Part shown: positions 33,007 through 41,612 of the stretch, piece by piece | Layout of the letters: each line of letters starts with the position of its first letter | Numbering within the stretch: position 1 is the first letter of the stretch | Assembly (NCBI GenBank): GCA_049965515.1 | Contig: JBMFWG010000009.1 | Location: 1 to 50,649, forward strand | Direction: 5' to 3' | Length of the DNA stretch: 50,649 nt | Source: UBA4572 sp049965515 | GTDB lineage: Bacteria; Nitrospirota; Leptospirillia; Leptospirillales; Leptospirillaceae | Program-made: the position numbers and the translations under genes | The notes under the pieces: model-generated | Database searches by the model: none | Seen by the model: the letters and a program-made list of their open reading frames with translations, nothing else | What the model was told of the DNA's origin: nothing

Positions 33007-33686
33007 CGAGTGGCTCCTATTTTTGTCTTGAGAGTCGGGAGGAGGTCTTTCCTGATGCTTTTGGCATAGAGATCTCCCATCAGTAAGGGGAGTTTCTTTG
33101 GATCGAAGGAGACGGTAGGCTTGGGCGAGAAGTGGCGCTCGATCTTGCGGGTGATTGTCCGGGTGGTGCGCCCTTCGTGGAGAACCAGTGTCGCCGTATA
33201 GGCGATACGGACTGTCTGTTTCGCTTCGACAAGGCTCTGGAGAACACGATCCTCAAGTGTCTCTATGGAGACGGAAATTGTCGTGGCATTGCTGGGTATA
33301 GCCCCTTGGGCCAGTGTTGGAGAGAATCCGGCTTCAGAAAGGGTCCGGAGGAGAATCGTGTCGAGAGCTGGACCGACGGGATCCTTTGGAACGAGTTGGG
33401 AATAGGTTCCGTCCTGGTGGAAGAGGGTTCCGAGATCGGCCATATCCAAAGGTGTCCGGGTCGGGATGACAACGATCGGGATCGTCCCGACCCCATGGCC
33501 GGATGCGGTCCCTTCGGCGGTCGGAGCAGAGACGACCACCGGAGGCGCCGGTCCGTAGGAGGCACATCCGGAGAAAAAGAAGAGGCATGCGATCAAGGCC
33601 AGGGGGAAAATCCCGGCTGGAAGTGTCTTGAGACCTCTTTTTCTCCGGGGATGTCCCTGAAGAAGCATGGGTGAGATGGATTTCAT
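33003..33686 (-). CDS. Lipoprotein, hypothetical
   Basis: 227 residues with a long basic N-region, a hydrophobic stretch and the lipobox FFSGC (C41), followed by a Pro/Val-rich linker. The soluble part has alternating strands and amphipathic helices (DTILLRTLSEAGF, TLVLHEGRTTRTITRKIERH), resembling the fold of small outer-membrane lipoproteins such as YajG or transport-associated lipoproteins. No family call is made. Shine-Dalgarno aaaggag precedes the ATG. It is coupled to the downstream cytochrome c gene. Confidence 0.7.
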   Translation of the reverse strand: MKSISPMLLQGHPRRKRGLKTLPAGIFPLALIACLFFFSGCASYGPAPPVVVSAPTAEGTASGHGVGTIPIVVIPTRTPLDMADLGTLFHQDGTYSQLVPKDPVGPALDTILLRTLSEAGFSPTLAQGAIPSNATTISVSIETLEDRVLQSLVEAKQTVRIAYTATLVLHEGRTTRTITRKIERHFSPKPTVSFDPKKLPLLMGDLYAKSIRKDLLPTLKTKIGATR

Positions 33687-33752
33687 AACGCAACTCCTTT
33701 CTGGGTTGGAAGGTCCTCTCCATCCTCGTCTGATTCCGGGATGGAACGATCC

Positions 33753-34211
33753 TTAGGGAAGAACAGTCAGGACTTTAGTTTGCGTCAGGGGTGTCTTTCC
33801 GGGAGGATTCTTCCAGATGACTGCCACGGTATGATTCCCTGCGCTCTGGGCCGGGAGTACGATCCGGATGGAATCGGCGTCTGAGAGGTCCGAAAGGGCG
33901 ACCGGGGTCTTGTCGACATCGGCTTCAAGACGGTAGAAGTCTCCCCGGGGGGGAGGATGCGAAAACCGAACCCGTATCTTGATGGCCTTTCCCTGGTGCG
34001 GGTGGTCGGGGAAGTTCACCGTCATGAGCCCCTCGTCTTTGGCAAAGGCCCGAGGAAAAGAAAACATTCCCCACAAAAGACCCCATAGAAAAAAGGCTCC
34101 CGCCAATCCTGTGAGCCCCCTCCGGATCCTCCGGCTTCCGGGAAAACCTTGAAAAAAGAAGATCCCCGAACTGTCGCCTCTGGTTTCTTCATCCGCTTTT
34201 TTTCTATCCAT
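33753..34211 (-). CDS. Secreted or anchored beta-rich hypothetical protein
   Basis: 152 residues. An N-terminal basic segment leads to a transmembrane/signal stretch at about 33-57. The rest is one small beta domain (GKAIKIRVRFSHPPP, NHTVAVIWKNPPG, TQTKVLTVLP) with an immunoglobulin-like strand pattern. No cofactor motif or known family was seen. It lies 66 bases upstream of the lipoprotein gene on the same strand and is divergent from the DUF2127 gene at 34241. Confidence 0.6.
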   Translation of the reverse strand: MDRKKADEETRGDSSGIFFFQGFPGSRRIRRGLTGLAGAFFLWGLLWGMFSFPRAFAKDEGLMTVNFPDHPHQGKAIKIRVRFSHPPPRGDFYRLEADVDKTPVALSDLSDADSIRIVLPAQSAGNHTVAVIWKNPPGKTPLTQTKVLTVLP

Positions 34212-34228
34212 TCCCGCCCCTCATCTGG

Positions 34229-34234
34229 TACAAT
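34229..34234 (+). promoter_or_regulatory. Extended -10 promoter of the DUF2127 gene
   Basis: TACAAT preceded by TGG makes the extended -10 TGnTACAAT. Transcription should begin about 7 bases later, which is the ATG itself at 34241. The -35 region is weak, as is common with extended -10 promoters. Confidence 0.5.
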
Positions 34235-34240
34235 GGCGCC

Positions 34241-34735
34241 ATGATCATCAACCATCGTTCTCCCCTCTTTTTAAAATACATCATCCTCGAGCGTATTGCG
34301 AAGGGAGCAGTCGCCTTTCTCATCGGTCTCGGGGGGCTTTCCCTGGGCCCTGTTCGCCTCAATCACCTCCTTTACCATTGGGCTCAAAACTTTAATATTG
34401 ATACCGACAATGCCTTTACCGGACAGATTTTCCGAAAAACTGGACTGGTGGGGCCGAACATGCTGATGATTATTTCCGTTGGGGGAATCGTCTACGGACT
34501 GATCAATTTTACTGTGGCCTGGGGTCTCCACCGTCGTTTTCGGTGGGCAGAGTACATGACGATCATCGAGATCTCGGCCTTGATCCCTCTCGAGGTATAC
34601 GCCATGCACTCCCACTTTTCTCCATGGAGGCTGGGAGCTTTTATCCTCAATGTGATCATCGTGATCTACCTTCTTCGAAACAGGCAGCTTTTCCATGGGA
34701 TTCACGAGGCGGTCGACGAGGGAGATCCTGCCTGA
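34241..34735 (+). CDS. DUF2127 membrane protein
   Basis: 164 residues, four transmembrane segments (about 17-37, 75-95, 105-120, 130-146). The pattern matches DUF2127, small membrane proteins of unknown role. ILERIAKGAVAFLIGLGGLS opens the first helix, and GLHRRFRWAEYMT links helices two and three. No Shine-Dalgarno precedes the ATG and a promoter -10 box ends 6 bases before it, so the mRNA is probably leaderless. The stop is 17 bases before the next gene's ATG. Confidence 0.8.
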   Translation: MIINHRSPLFLKYIILERIAKGAVAFLIGLGGLSLGPVRLNHLLYHWAQNFNIDTDNAFTGQIFRKTGLVGPNMLMIISVGGIVYGLINFTVAWGLHRRFRWAEYMTIIEISALIPLEVYAMHSHFSPWRLGAFILNVIIVIYLLRNRQLFHGIHEAVDEGDPA

Positions 34736-34752
34736 CCTTCCCTCGTGAGACA

Positions 34753-35988
34753 ATGAGGAAGTTCATGGCGGTCTTTCTTCCGGTTCTTCTTTTTCTTTCC
34801 AATCTTCTCAACTACCTTGACCGTCAGCTTTTCACGGCACTATTCCCGGTACTGGCTCCGGCCTATCATCTCTCTGATACGAAGATGGGCCTCCTTGGCT
34901 CTTCCTTCACTCTGTCCTATTTGGTGGCCGCTCCTGTAGTCGGAGTTCTCCTCGATCGCTTCTCGCCCCGATTTCTTCTGTCCACAGGAGTTCTCGTTTT
35001 TTCCCTTGGCATGGCGATTGCCAGCACGGCTTCCGGGACGATCGGACTTTTTTCAGGCCGGATTCTGACGGGAGTGGGAGAGGCGTCTCTCATCGTTGTG
35101 GGGCCCCGGATCCTGGGAGGGCGAAAAGGCGGTGGACGAAGACTCGGTCTTTTTTTTCTGGCACTGCCCATTGGGGTTGCCACGGGATTTCTGCTGGCCT
35201 CCCGCGCCCTTTCCGATTTTCACCGAATCTTGTTTCTCCCGGTTCTCCCGGGAATTCTCCTGGGAATGATGTTCCTTCTTCCCTTTGTAAAGGGGAGGCA
35301 GGATTCTGACACGCTTGAAGATTGTACCGCTTTCTCCCTCCCGGTGATCTCCCGCTTCTCGTTGCTTTTTCTCGATGCACGTCTGCGGATTCTGGTTTTT
35401 CTGCAAAGCGTGACCTTTTTTGTCATGGGGGGGATGAGCGTCTGGCTCTCCGTCTATTTGACCCGGGTTCGACACCTGTCGATTCGGGAGACCGGACAGA
35501 TGAGTGCCGTTGTGCTGGTGATCGGGGGGATTGTCGGGATCCTCCTGTCGGGAGTTTTTTGCGACAAAATTCAGGAGGAAGACCATGCGGGAATGTTCTT
35601 TCTCCTGTCTTGGACACAGTTTTTGGCCCTGGCAGGAATCTGTCTGGTGCTTGTCTCTGAGCGTCGTCCACTCCTTTGGCTGGGGATGCTTCTCTCAAGT
35701 GGAGCCCTGTTTGGCCTGAATGTCAGTCTGGTCGTTGCATTCATGAGGGCGAGCTCTCCTGCCTTTTGGGGGTGTGTTCTGGGCGGAGGACTCTTCCTCG
35801 CCCATCTTGCGGGAGATCTTCCCGCAGGAACCCTGATCGGGATGGTTTCCACCCATATGGGACTACGGGCCGGAGTTGAGATTCTTCTTCCTGGTCCATT
35901 GCTGGCAGGTCTTCTTGTTGTCGTCTGGCGGGGAATGAGGGAAAGGCGTCAGAGTGAGTCTTCTCGACCGCCATTCTTTTCGGGATGA
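34753..35988 (+). CDS. MFS transporter
   Basis: 411 residues from the ATG at 34753; an ATG at 34765 with gaggaa upstream is a credible alternative. It has twelve helices of the major facilitator type. Marks include NYLDRQLFTAL in helix 1, GLLGSSFTLSYLVAAPVVG in helix 2, the loop DRFSPRFLL (motif A) and GVGEASL in helix 5. The NYxDR start and GxGEA motif resemble the spinster-like/sugar-phosphate branch. The substrate is unknown. It follows DUF2127 closely and is probably co-transcribed with it. Confidence 0.85.
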   Translation: MRKFMAVFLPVLLFLSNLLNYLDRQLFTALFPVLAPAYHLSDTKMGLLGSSFTLSYLVAAPVVGVLLDRFSPRFLLSTGVLVFSLGMAIASTASGTIGLFSGRILTGVGEASLIVVGPRILGGRKGGGRRLGLFFLALPIGVATGFLLASRALSDFHRILFLPVLPGILLGMMFLLPFVKGRQDSDTLEDCTAFSLPVISRFSLLFLDARLRILVFLQSVTFFVMGGMSVWLSVYLTRVRHLSIRETGQMSAVVLVIGGIVGILLSGVFCDKIQEEDHAGMFFLLSWTQFLALAGICLVLVSERRPLLWLGMLLSSGALFGLNVSLVVAFMRASSPAFWGCVLGGGLFLAHLAGDLPAGTLIGMVSTHMGLRAGVEILLPGPLLAGLLVVVWRGMRERRQSESSRPPFFSG

Positions 35989-36079
35989 GTCTCCATGTTA
36001 TACTCTCAGGAAAGAGCGATGGGTGTCCCGTCGGACCGAATCCGAAGGGCGAAATAAAAATGTTTTGCAGGAGACGTGC

Positions 36080-36550
36080 GTGAATAAGACAGTGGCAGAT
36101 ATCATGACAAAAAAGGTCATCACGGTTTCTCCGGAGGATTCCCTCAGAAAGCTTGCCGAGGTGCTGACGGCTGAAAAGATCTCCGGAGCCCCTGTCGTTG
36201 ACGCCACGGGTCGTTATCTCGGGGTGGTGGGGGAGCATGACCTCATCCGCCATGAAAAGCCCCTTCACATTCCGACGGTCCTGACGATTTTTGATTCGTG
36301 GATCCCCCTGGAGCTTCCTTCGACCCTGAAAAAAGAAATCTCCCGCATCGGGGCGACATCGGTCCGAGATATCCTGAACAAGACCGCGCCTTCGCTTGCG
36401 CCGCAAGATCCTGTACGCCAGGCGGTCGAGCTTTTCGACAGGGAGGATGTGGACATTCTTCCGGTCGTCGACGAGGGGAGGCTGGTCGGCGTCGTAGGGC
36501 GGGAGGACCTGGTGCGTCTCCTGTTGTCGGGTGATGACGTCGTCGACTGA
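36080..36550 (+). CDS. CBS-domain pair protein
   Basis: 156 residues from the GTG at 36080 (caggaga upstream). Two CBS units: TVADIMTKKVITVSPEDSL to GVVGEHDLIRH, and SVRDILNKTAPSLAPQDPV to GVVGREDLVRLL. Such stand-alone pairs bind adenine nucleotides and sense energy state. There is no attached enzyme domain. It overlaps tsaE by 20 bases. The family is secure; the partner is unknown. Confidence 0.88.
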   Translation: MNKTVADIMTKKVITVSPEDSLRKLAEVLTAEKISGAPVVDATGRYLGVVGEHDLIRHEKPLHIPTVLTIFDSWIPLELPSTLKKEISRIGATSVRDILNKTAPSLAPQDPVRQAVELFDREDVDILPVVDEGRLVGVVGREDLVRLLLSGDDVVD

Positions 36551-37103
36551 TCCTTTGTCAGGGGAGTCCCAGGAATTATTCGTTCCTTCCGAAATAGGAC
36601 TGGGGGCGGTGGGAGAGATTTTTGGTCGTGCCGCCCTCCCGGGCCTCCTGATTCTTTTGACGGGACCCATGGGAGCCGGAAAGACTGCCCTGGCCGCCGG
36701 TGTCGCCCGCGGAATGGGCATCGAGTCCAGGATCGCCTCGCCGACTTTTCTCTACCTGCAGTCCTATGAGCCCACCGTGAGCTCCTGCTTGCCCCTTCTT
36801 CATGCTGACTGGGACCGGGTCGCTCCCGGAGCAGAGGATCTTGAGGAGGCTCTGGTCGCTCAAGCGGAGGATCGGGTCACCCTTGTTGAGTGGGGAGAAA
36901 AGCTTCCCGCCTCGCTTGTCACAAGTTTTTCCCTGAGAGTCCGACTTCTTTTGTCCATTCCAAAGGACCGCGAGGGCCGCCTTCTAAAGATTTTATGGGA
37001 TCCTGCAACAGACAGGCCCGAGGATCTCCGTTTGATGCAGGGAACCGTTCGGACCCTGCTGGAGAAAGAGCTTCCCTCTCTTTATTGTCAACGTAAGAAC
37101 TGA
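36531..37103 (+). CDS. tsaE: tRNA threonylcarbamoyladenosine biosynthesis ATPase TsaE
   Basis: About 190 residues; a GTG at 36531 and an ATG at 36534 are adjacent choices. Walker A is LTGPMGAGKTAL, followed by SRIASPTFLYLQSY and the Walker B region VTLVEWGEKLP. It powers the TsaBDE complex that makes the t6A base at position 37 of ANN-decoding tRNAs. Family length is usually 150-160, so the C-terminal ~30 residues are extra. It overlaps the CBS gene and precedes the HIT gene. Confidence 0.92.
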   Translation: MMTSSTDPLSGESQELFVPSEIGLGAVGEIFGRAALPGLLILLTGPMGAGKTALAAGVARGMGIESRIASPTFLYLQSYEPTVSSCLPLLHADWDRVAPGAEDLEEALVAQAEDRVTLVEWGEKLPASLVTSFSLRVRLLLSIPKDREGRLLKILWDPATDRPEDLRLMQGTVRTLLEKELPSLYCQRKN

Positions 37104-37134
37104 ACTGAGATCCCCGCTCAGGGAGGAGATGCCG

Positions 37135-37647
37135 ATGAATCACCTCTTTGCCCCTTGGCGAATGCGTTATATCAAGGGAGAATCACGGACGGCCGATGAC
37201 GGGAGCTGTCTTCTGTGCGAGATTCCCCGTGACGGGGTGAGCCGTGATCGTCTGGTCCTCTATCGGGGGACCCTTTGCTATGTGGTCATGAATGCCTTTC
37301 CATACACGAGTGGACATCTTATGGTCGTTCCCCTGGACCATGGAGCCAGGATGGGGGATTTTCCTCTTCCGGTCCTTTCCGAGATGACCTCCCTTCTGCG
37401 CGAATGTGAGAGAATTATCGGAGAGGTCTACCGGCCGGGGGGATTCAACATGGGGATCAATGTGGGAAGTGCGGCAGGAGCGGGGATCGCCGGCCATCTG
37501 CACGCCCATATTCTTCCTCGCTGGGATGGAGATACGAATTTTCTGACAACCGTGGCAGAGGCCCGGGTTGTTCCGGAGGACCTTCGCGAAAGCTACGACC
37601 GCCTCCTTCCCTCCTTTACGCGCCTTTCGGCCGGCTCCCCTCCCTGA
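37135..37647 (+). CDS. HIT family hydrolase (Ap4A-type)
   Basis: 170 residues. The ATG at 37135 has ggaggag at 8 bases; the ATG at 37129 touches the binding site. The catalytic triad HLHAH is in GHLHAHILPRW near 122. CLLCEI at the N-terminus with a second pair partner (histidine) suggests the zinc-stabilised form. The PYTSGHLMVVP strand is typical. Members cleave dinucleoside polyphosphates or nucleoside phosphoramidates. Substrate not resolved. Confidence 0.9.
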   Translation: MNHLFAPWRMRYIKGESRTADDGSCLLCEIPRDGVSRDRLVLYRGTLCYVVMNAFPYTSGHLMVVPLDHGARMGDFPLPVLSEMTSLLRECERIIGEVYRPGGFNMGINVGSAAGAGIAGHLHAHILPRWDGDTNFLTTVAEARVVPEDLRESYDRLLPSFTRLSAGSPP

Positions 37648-37711
37648 AAAACATGCTGGACTCGGAGAAATCGCGATCTTCAGGGAGGAAATGGATCCCC
37701 TTTCGGCAGGC

Positions 37712-37741
37712 TTGATTGCCGCTAAGCTGCCGGCGTAGGAT
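37712..37741 (+). promoter_or_regulatory. Likely sigma70 promoter of the exported-protein gene
   Basis: TTGATT (37712-37717) and TAGGAT (37736-37741) are 18 bases apart. The ATG at 37780 follows after a ~31-base leader containing gggagg. Confidence 0.45.
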
Positions 37742-37779
37742 GAAGGGGTGACGTTTTCTCAGTTGCAGGGAGGTTTGAC

Positions 37780-38499
37780 ATGAGACGATTTCGGTATCTG
37801 TTTGTCCTGCCGTCAATGCTTATGGGCTTGACGATTTTCTTGACGATGAAGCCCGGCATCGCTAACGCCTGGGTTGTTGATGAGAAGACGAACTATCCTG
37901 TGGCCCAAGTCCACGCCCAGCTTGCGACCCTTTACAACCAGTACAAGGCGCTTGCCACGGAGATGGATTCGATGCTGGCAGATCCGAAGGTCTCCCCGGC
38001 CCGGTATGAGGCATGGAAGAAGGACTGGTCGAAGCGAATGTTCATGGCGGAGGCCAATCTTCGAACCTTTTACCCCTACTTCATGCCGATCAACCAGCAC
38101 CCCTGGACTCGGGAGGCGGCTGTCTTTACCAATCTTCAGGGCGTCAGGGAGTGGCTCTGGACGGTGGAGCAGGACAAGGAGAGCCTGGTCCTGGGCAAGC
38201 CCAACTTCGATATTGACAATGGGGCGATTTACCCCCGCAATATCGATATGTATCGGGGATTTTTGCAAAAAGCAGGTGGTATCTTGACCGGAGGCCCTTT
38301 TTACGGTAATTTCTTCAAGGACACTCAGGCGACCATTCTGGCAAACTATTGCGTCTATCCGGAGGTTCATGGGGACGGCTCTACCCATATGACAAAGCTC
38401 GTCAAGCCCTCCTTTCACAAGATGGGTCTTGTCAATGGTCTGAAGGAGCGCCAGGAGGCCAAGAACACACAGGCCGCCACATCCTCAGTCTCCCGTTAG
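37780..38499 (+). CDS. Exported protein of unknown family
   Basis: 239 residues. A clear signal peptide (MRRFRYLF, hydrophobic to about 28, ANA before W31) suggests Sec export to the periplasm. The mature protein is helical and aromatic-rich, with YNQYKALATEMDSML and a likely central helical hairpin. It has one cysteine (NYCVYPE) and no haem, metal or enzyme motif. The gene has its own promoter and ribosome binding site, stands alone, and uses C-ending codons strongly (aag, ctg), which suggests high expression. I do not recognise it. Confidence 0.75.
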   Translation: MRRFRYLFVLPSMLMGLTIFLTMKPGIANAWVVDEKTNYPVAQVHAQLATLYNQYKALATEMDSMLADPKVSPARYEAWKKDWSKRMFMAEANLRTFYPYFMPINQHPWTREAAVFTNLQGVREWLWTVEQDKESLVLGKPNFDIDNGAIYPRNIDMYRGFLQKAGGILTGGPFYGNFFKDTQATILANYCVYPEVHGDGSTHMTKLVKPSFHKMGLVNGLKERQEAKNTQAATSSVSR

Positions 38500-38517
38500 C
38501 CTCCGGCGATTCTCCCT

Positions 38518-38543
38518 CTCTCCCCTCCTAAGGGGGAGGGGGA
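38518..38543 (+). terminator. GC-rich hairpin after the exported-protein gene
   Basis: tcccctcc pairs with ggaggggg (one wobble) across a short loop. There is no T-run behind it, so termination efficiency is doubtful. Confidence 0.35.
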
Positions 38544-38556
38544 CAGGAAGCAATTC

Positions 38557-38772
38557 TTGCCATCGACTCCTTTAAGTCTGGGACTGCGAGCCCGGAAAGG
38601 GGATCCTACCATGTTGTGCGTCAGCCGGCTACCTGGCCGGCCTCAGTCTTCTTGTGTTCTTGTCTTGCCTGAGCCCCTTCTGTTCCTCTTTTTTCCCCTG
38701 AAAACTCAGAAAATCATTCTCTTCCTTCAGCAGCAGTTCCGGCCGGATCGCCAGGGGGTTAGTCCTCTGTGA
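38557..38772 (+). CDS. Possible leader peptide ORF of the pyrimidine operon
   Basis: A 71-codon frame from a TTG with aggaag 6 bases upstream, or 53 codons from the ATG at 38611 with aaagggg upstream. It ends in a TGA that overlaps the pyrR GTG, so the two are translationally coupled. The frame crosses a pyrimidine-rich tract at 38676-38699 giving PLLFLFFPLK. The E. coli pyrBI leader peptide likewise reads through a U-rich tract. The peptide has no family resemblance and may act only by being translated. Confidence 0.3.
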   Translation: MPSTPLSLGLRARKGDPTMLCVSRLPGRPQSSCVLVLPEPLLFLFFPLKTQKIILFLQQQFRPDRQGVSPL

Positions 38773-39329
38773 ACGCCTCCGATTCCTCCCGACTTCTTCT
38801 GGATCCTCCAAAGATTGACCGGATCCTCCGCCGCATGGCCCATGAAATTCTCGAGAAGAATCAGGGGCCCTCCGGACTGTATCTTGTGGGAATTCTTCAA
38901 GGGGGAGAACCTCTGGCAACAAGGCTCGCGGACCTGATCGAATCTTTCGAAGGGATCCGTCCTCCGGCCGGGGCTCTCGATGTCACCCTCTACCGGGATG
39001 ACCTGTCAGGGCGAGAGGCCCTTCCCCTTCTGAGACAAAGCCACCTGCCTCTTTCAATCGACGGGAAAAAGATCGTTCTCGTGGACGATGTTCTCTTTAC
39101 GGGACGGACAGTTCGCGCCGCCATGGACTTCCTTGTCGACTTCGGGCGTCCTGCAAGGATCATGCTCGCCGTTTTGGTGGATCGTGGCCATCGGGAGCTC
39201 CCCATTCGTGCTGATTTTGTCGGAAAAAACATTCCGACCGCCCATGAAGAGAAGGTCTTGGTTGACCTGGCTCCGGGGGCGGAAAGCGTCACCGTTGTTC
39301 GCCCCTCCCTGGGAGACCTCCATGCCTGA
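38769..39329 (+). CDS. pyrR: Bifunctional pyr operon regulator / uracil phosphoribosyltransferase
   Basis: 186 residues from a GTG. The PRPP loop VLVDDVLFTGRTVRAA is near 103. LVGILQGGEPLATRLA, DVTLYRDDL and AVLVDRGHRELPIRADFVGKN complete the PyrR pattern. PyrR binds pyr mRNA when UMP is high and promotes early termination. It heads pyrB, pyrC, carA and carB, as expected for that role. It overlaps pyrB by 8 bases. No convincing PyrR anti-antiterminator loop was found by eye. Confidence 0.94.
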   Translation: MNASDSSRLLLDPPKIDRILRRMAHEILEKNQGPSGLYLVGILQGGEPLATRLADLIESFEGIRPPAGALDVTLYRDDLSGREALPLLRQSHLPLSIDGKKIVLVDDVLFTGRTVRAAMDFLVDFGRPARIMLAVLVDRGHRELPIRADFVGKNIPTAHEEKVLVDLAPGAESVTVVRPSLGDLHA

Positions 39330-40317
39330 ACGACTCATGCCCTCGTCCTTGCCGGCTTTTGGCCCCCACCTCCTTTCCCTGTCGGGGATGAGACAGGAAC
39401 AGATTGTCGGGATTCTTGATGCGGCCGAAGCCTTTCTTGACGTCGGACAGCAATCGGTGAAAAAGGTTCCCGTCCTCCGGGGAAAGACCCTGGTTAACCT
39501 CTTCTACGAATCGTCCACCCGAACCCGCTCTTCCTTTGAAATTGCTGCCAAGCGTCTCTCTGCGGACGTGATCAACGTGACGCCTTCGCAAAGCAGTGTG
39601 ACGAAGGGAGAGAGTTTGTCCGATACGGTCAAGACGATTGAAGCCCTGGGGGCCGACGGCATCGTGATTCGCCATGCCTCTTCGGGGGCGGCAGAATTTG
39701 TGGCGGAACGGGTCGAATGCCATGTGGTGAATGGGGGGGATGGATGCCATGAGCATCCGACTCAGGCCCTGCTCGACCTCTTCACGATCCGGAAAAAGAA
39801 GGGACGAGTCTCCGGACTCACCGTGGCCATCGTCGGAGACATCCTGCACAGCCGGGTGGCCAGATCGAATATTCTGGGGCTCACTGCCATGGGGGCCCAC
39901 ATTCGTCTTGTCGCCCCGCCCACACTCCTGCCCCGGGGGATCGATCACTGGCCGGTGACGCTCTATGATCGCCTCGACCGGGGGATTGCCGGCGCCGATG
40001 TGGTGATGGCCCTTCGTCTTCAGCTCGAACGGGCTTCGGGGGGGTATATCCCGTCTTTGGCGGAGTACTCTCGCCTCTATGGTCTCTCGCGAGAGGTTCT
40101 CGAGAGACACGCCCCGCAGGCGGTCATCCTTCACCCTGGACCGGTGAATCGGGGAGTGGAGATCTCGGGGGAGGAAAGCTTTAGCAATGATGTGGCCATT
40201 CTCGATCAGGTTGAGTATGGTGTGGCGGTCCGGATGGCGGTTCTGTATCTGTTGATGGGTGGCCGGGGGGAGGAGGCGTCCCTCCCCGCCGCCGGCTCAA
40301 GGGGGGAGGGGTTGTGA
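39322..40317 (+). CDS. pyrB: Aspartate carbamoyltransferase catalytic subunit
   Basis: 331 residues from the ATG at 39322. The carbamoyl phosphate motif is ESSTRTRSSFE, with QSSVTKGESLSDT, GDGCHEHPTQALLD, and HPGPVNRGVEI as further active-site stretches. It joins carbamoyl phosphate to aspartate. No pyrI regulatory subunit is next to it. It overlaps pyrR and ends GTGA over pyrC. Confidence 0.96.
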   Translation: MPERLMPSSLPAFGPHLLSLSGMRQEQIVGILDAAEAFLDVGQQSVKKVPVLRGKTLVNLFYESSTRTRSSFEIAAKRLSADVINVTPSQSSVTKGESLSDTVKTIEALGADGIVIRHASSGAAEFVAERVECHVVNGGDGCHEHPTQALLDLFTIRKKKGRVSGLTVAIVGDILHSRVARSNILGLTAMGAHIRLVAPPTLLPRGIDHWPVTLYDRLDRGIAGADVVMALRLQLERASGGYIPSLAEYSRLYGLSREVLERHAPQAVILHPGPVNRGVEISGEESFSNDVAILDQVEYGVAVRMAVLYLLMGGRGEEASLPAAGSRGEGL

Positions 40318-41612
40318 AGGATGGATTGTCAGGCAATCTTCTGATCACGAACGTGACGCTGTTTGATCCGGCCGAAGGGATCTTTGGGGGGGAAGGCTCT
40401 CTCCTGGTGAAGGATGGGCGTATTGCTCCCGCGGGGACACCCATTCCTGCGGGGATTCCCGAGCTTGATGGCCGGGGAGGAGTCCTGTGCCCTGGATTCA
40501 TCGATCTTCACGCGCATTTCCGGGAGCCAGGATTCGAATACAAGGAAACCATTGCCAGCGGTTCCCGCGCCGCAGCGGCCGGTGGCTTCACCTCGGTCTG
40601 CGTCATGGCCAACACCAATCCGGTGAATGACAACGCCGCCGTCACGAGGGCCATCCTTGACCGTGCGCGTGAGGTCAGCCTGGTGAGGGTCTTTCCCATA
40701 GGGGCCGTGACTCGGGGACTCGAAGGGCAGGAACTCACGGAAATGGGAGCCTTGGCGGAGGCCGGATGTGTCGCCTTTTCTGATGATGGTCGACCTGTCT
40801 CGACGGCACTCATGATGCGCCGGGCCTTGGAATACAGTCGTATCTTCCGGCGACCTGTGATCGACCATTGCGAAGACCTCGTTCTGTCGAACCGCGGCGT
40901 CATGAACGAGGGCAGCGTCTCTGCCGAGCTGGGCCTTGCCGGAATCCCCAACGCCTCGGAAGAGGTGTCTATCGCGCGGGATCTCTCTGTTCTGGAGCTC
41001 ACCGGGGGCCGCCTCCATGTGGCCCACCTTTCCACTGCCGGGGGAGTAAGGTTGGTCAGAGAGGCCAAACGACGACATCTTTCGGTGACGGCAGAGACCT
41101 GCCCCCACTACTTTGCGCTGACCGATGAGGCGGTCCGCTGTCATGGGACCCATGCCAAAATGAATCCCCCCCTGCGCCGGGAAGAGGATCGGCGGGCGGT
41201 CATTGAGGGGCTTAAGGACGGGACAATCGATGTCATCGCCACCGATCATGCGCCCCACGCCCCGCACGAGAAAGAGCAGGAGTTCGACCGGGCGCCGTTC
41301 GGAATTATCGGGCTGGAAACGGCCTTTCCCCTCTCGCTCGATCTTGTTCGGGAGGGGATCCTGACATTTTCGGAGCTGGTCTATCGCCTGTCGATTCGTC
41401 CCGCCGAGCTCTTTGGACTTCCCCGGGGAAGCCTGCGGACGGGAGGCCTGGCCGATCTCGTTCTTCTCGATCTCTCGGACGAATGGGAGGCAGGCCGTTC
41501 GGGGTATCGCTCGAAGAGCCGGAACTCTCCTTTTACGGGGAGAAGGATGAGAGGCCGGGTGGCCGCGACGATTGTGGAAGGGCGAGTCGTCTTTTCGGAG
41601 GAGAAGCCATGA
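40314..41612 (+). CDS. pyrC: Dihydroorotase
   Basis: 432 residues from a GTG, with ggggagg upstream. Zinc ligands are in DLHAHFREPGFEYKET; VCVMANTNPVND and TIDVIATDHAPHAPHEKE are class I dihydroorotase marks. It closes carbamoyl aspartate to dihydroorotate. It may form a complex with PyrB as in some bacteria (pyrBC). The last residues overlap carA as ATGA. Confidence 0.96.
   Translation: MKDGLSGNLLITNVTLFDPAEGIFGGEGSLLVKDGRIAPAGTPIPAGIPELDGRGGVLCPGFIDLHAHFREPGFEYKETIASGSRAAAAGGFTSVCVMANTNPVNDNAAVTRAILDRAREVSLVRVFPIGAVTRGLEGQELTEMGALAEAGCVAFSDDGRPVSTALMMRRALEYSRIFRRPVIDHCEDLVLSNRGVMNEGSVSAELGLAGIPNASEEVSIARDLSVLELTGGRLHVAHLSTAGGVRLVREAKRRHLSVTAETCPHYFALTDEAVRCHGTHAKMNPPLRREEDRRAVIEGLKDGTIDVIATDHAPHAPHEKEQEFDRAPFGIIGLETAFPLSLDLVREGILTFSELVYRLSIRPAELFGLPRGSLRTGGLADLVLLDLSDEWEAGRSGYRSKSRNSPFTGRRMRGRVAATIVEGRVVFSEEKP

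Noticed and set aside
33132..33674. A 180-codon plus-strand frame opposite the lipoprotein gene
   Set aside because: Gly/Arg/Asp-rich shadow; the minus strand has signal peptide, lipobox and ribosome binding site.
37712..37735. Possible sigma54 site before the exported-protein gene
   Set aside because: GG to GC spacing is eleven, not ten, bases.
39088..39321. Upstream extension of pyrB
   Set aside because: The added 78 residues lie within pyrR in another frame and do not resemble the family.
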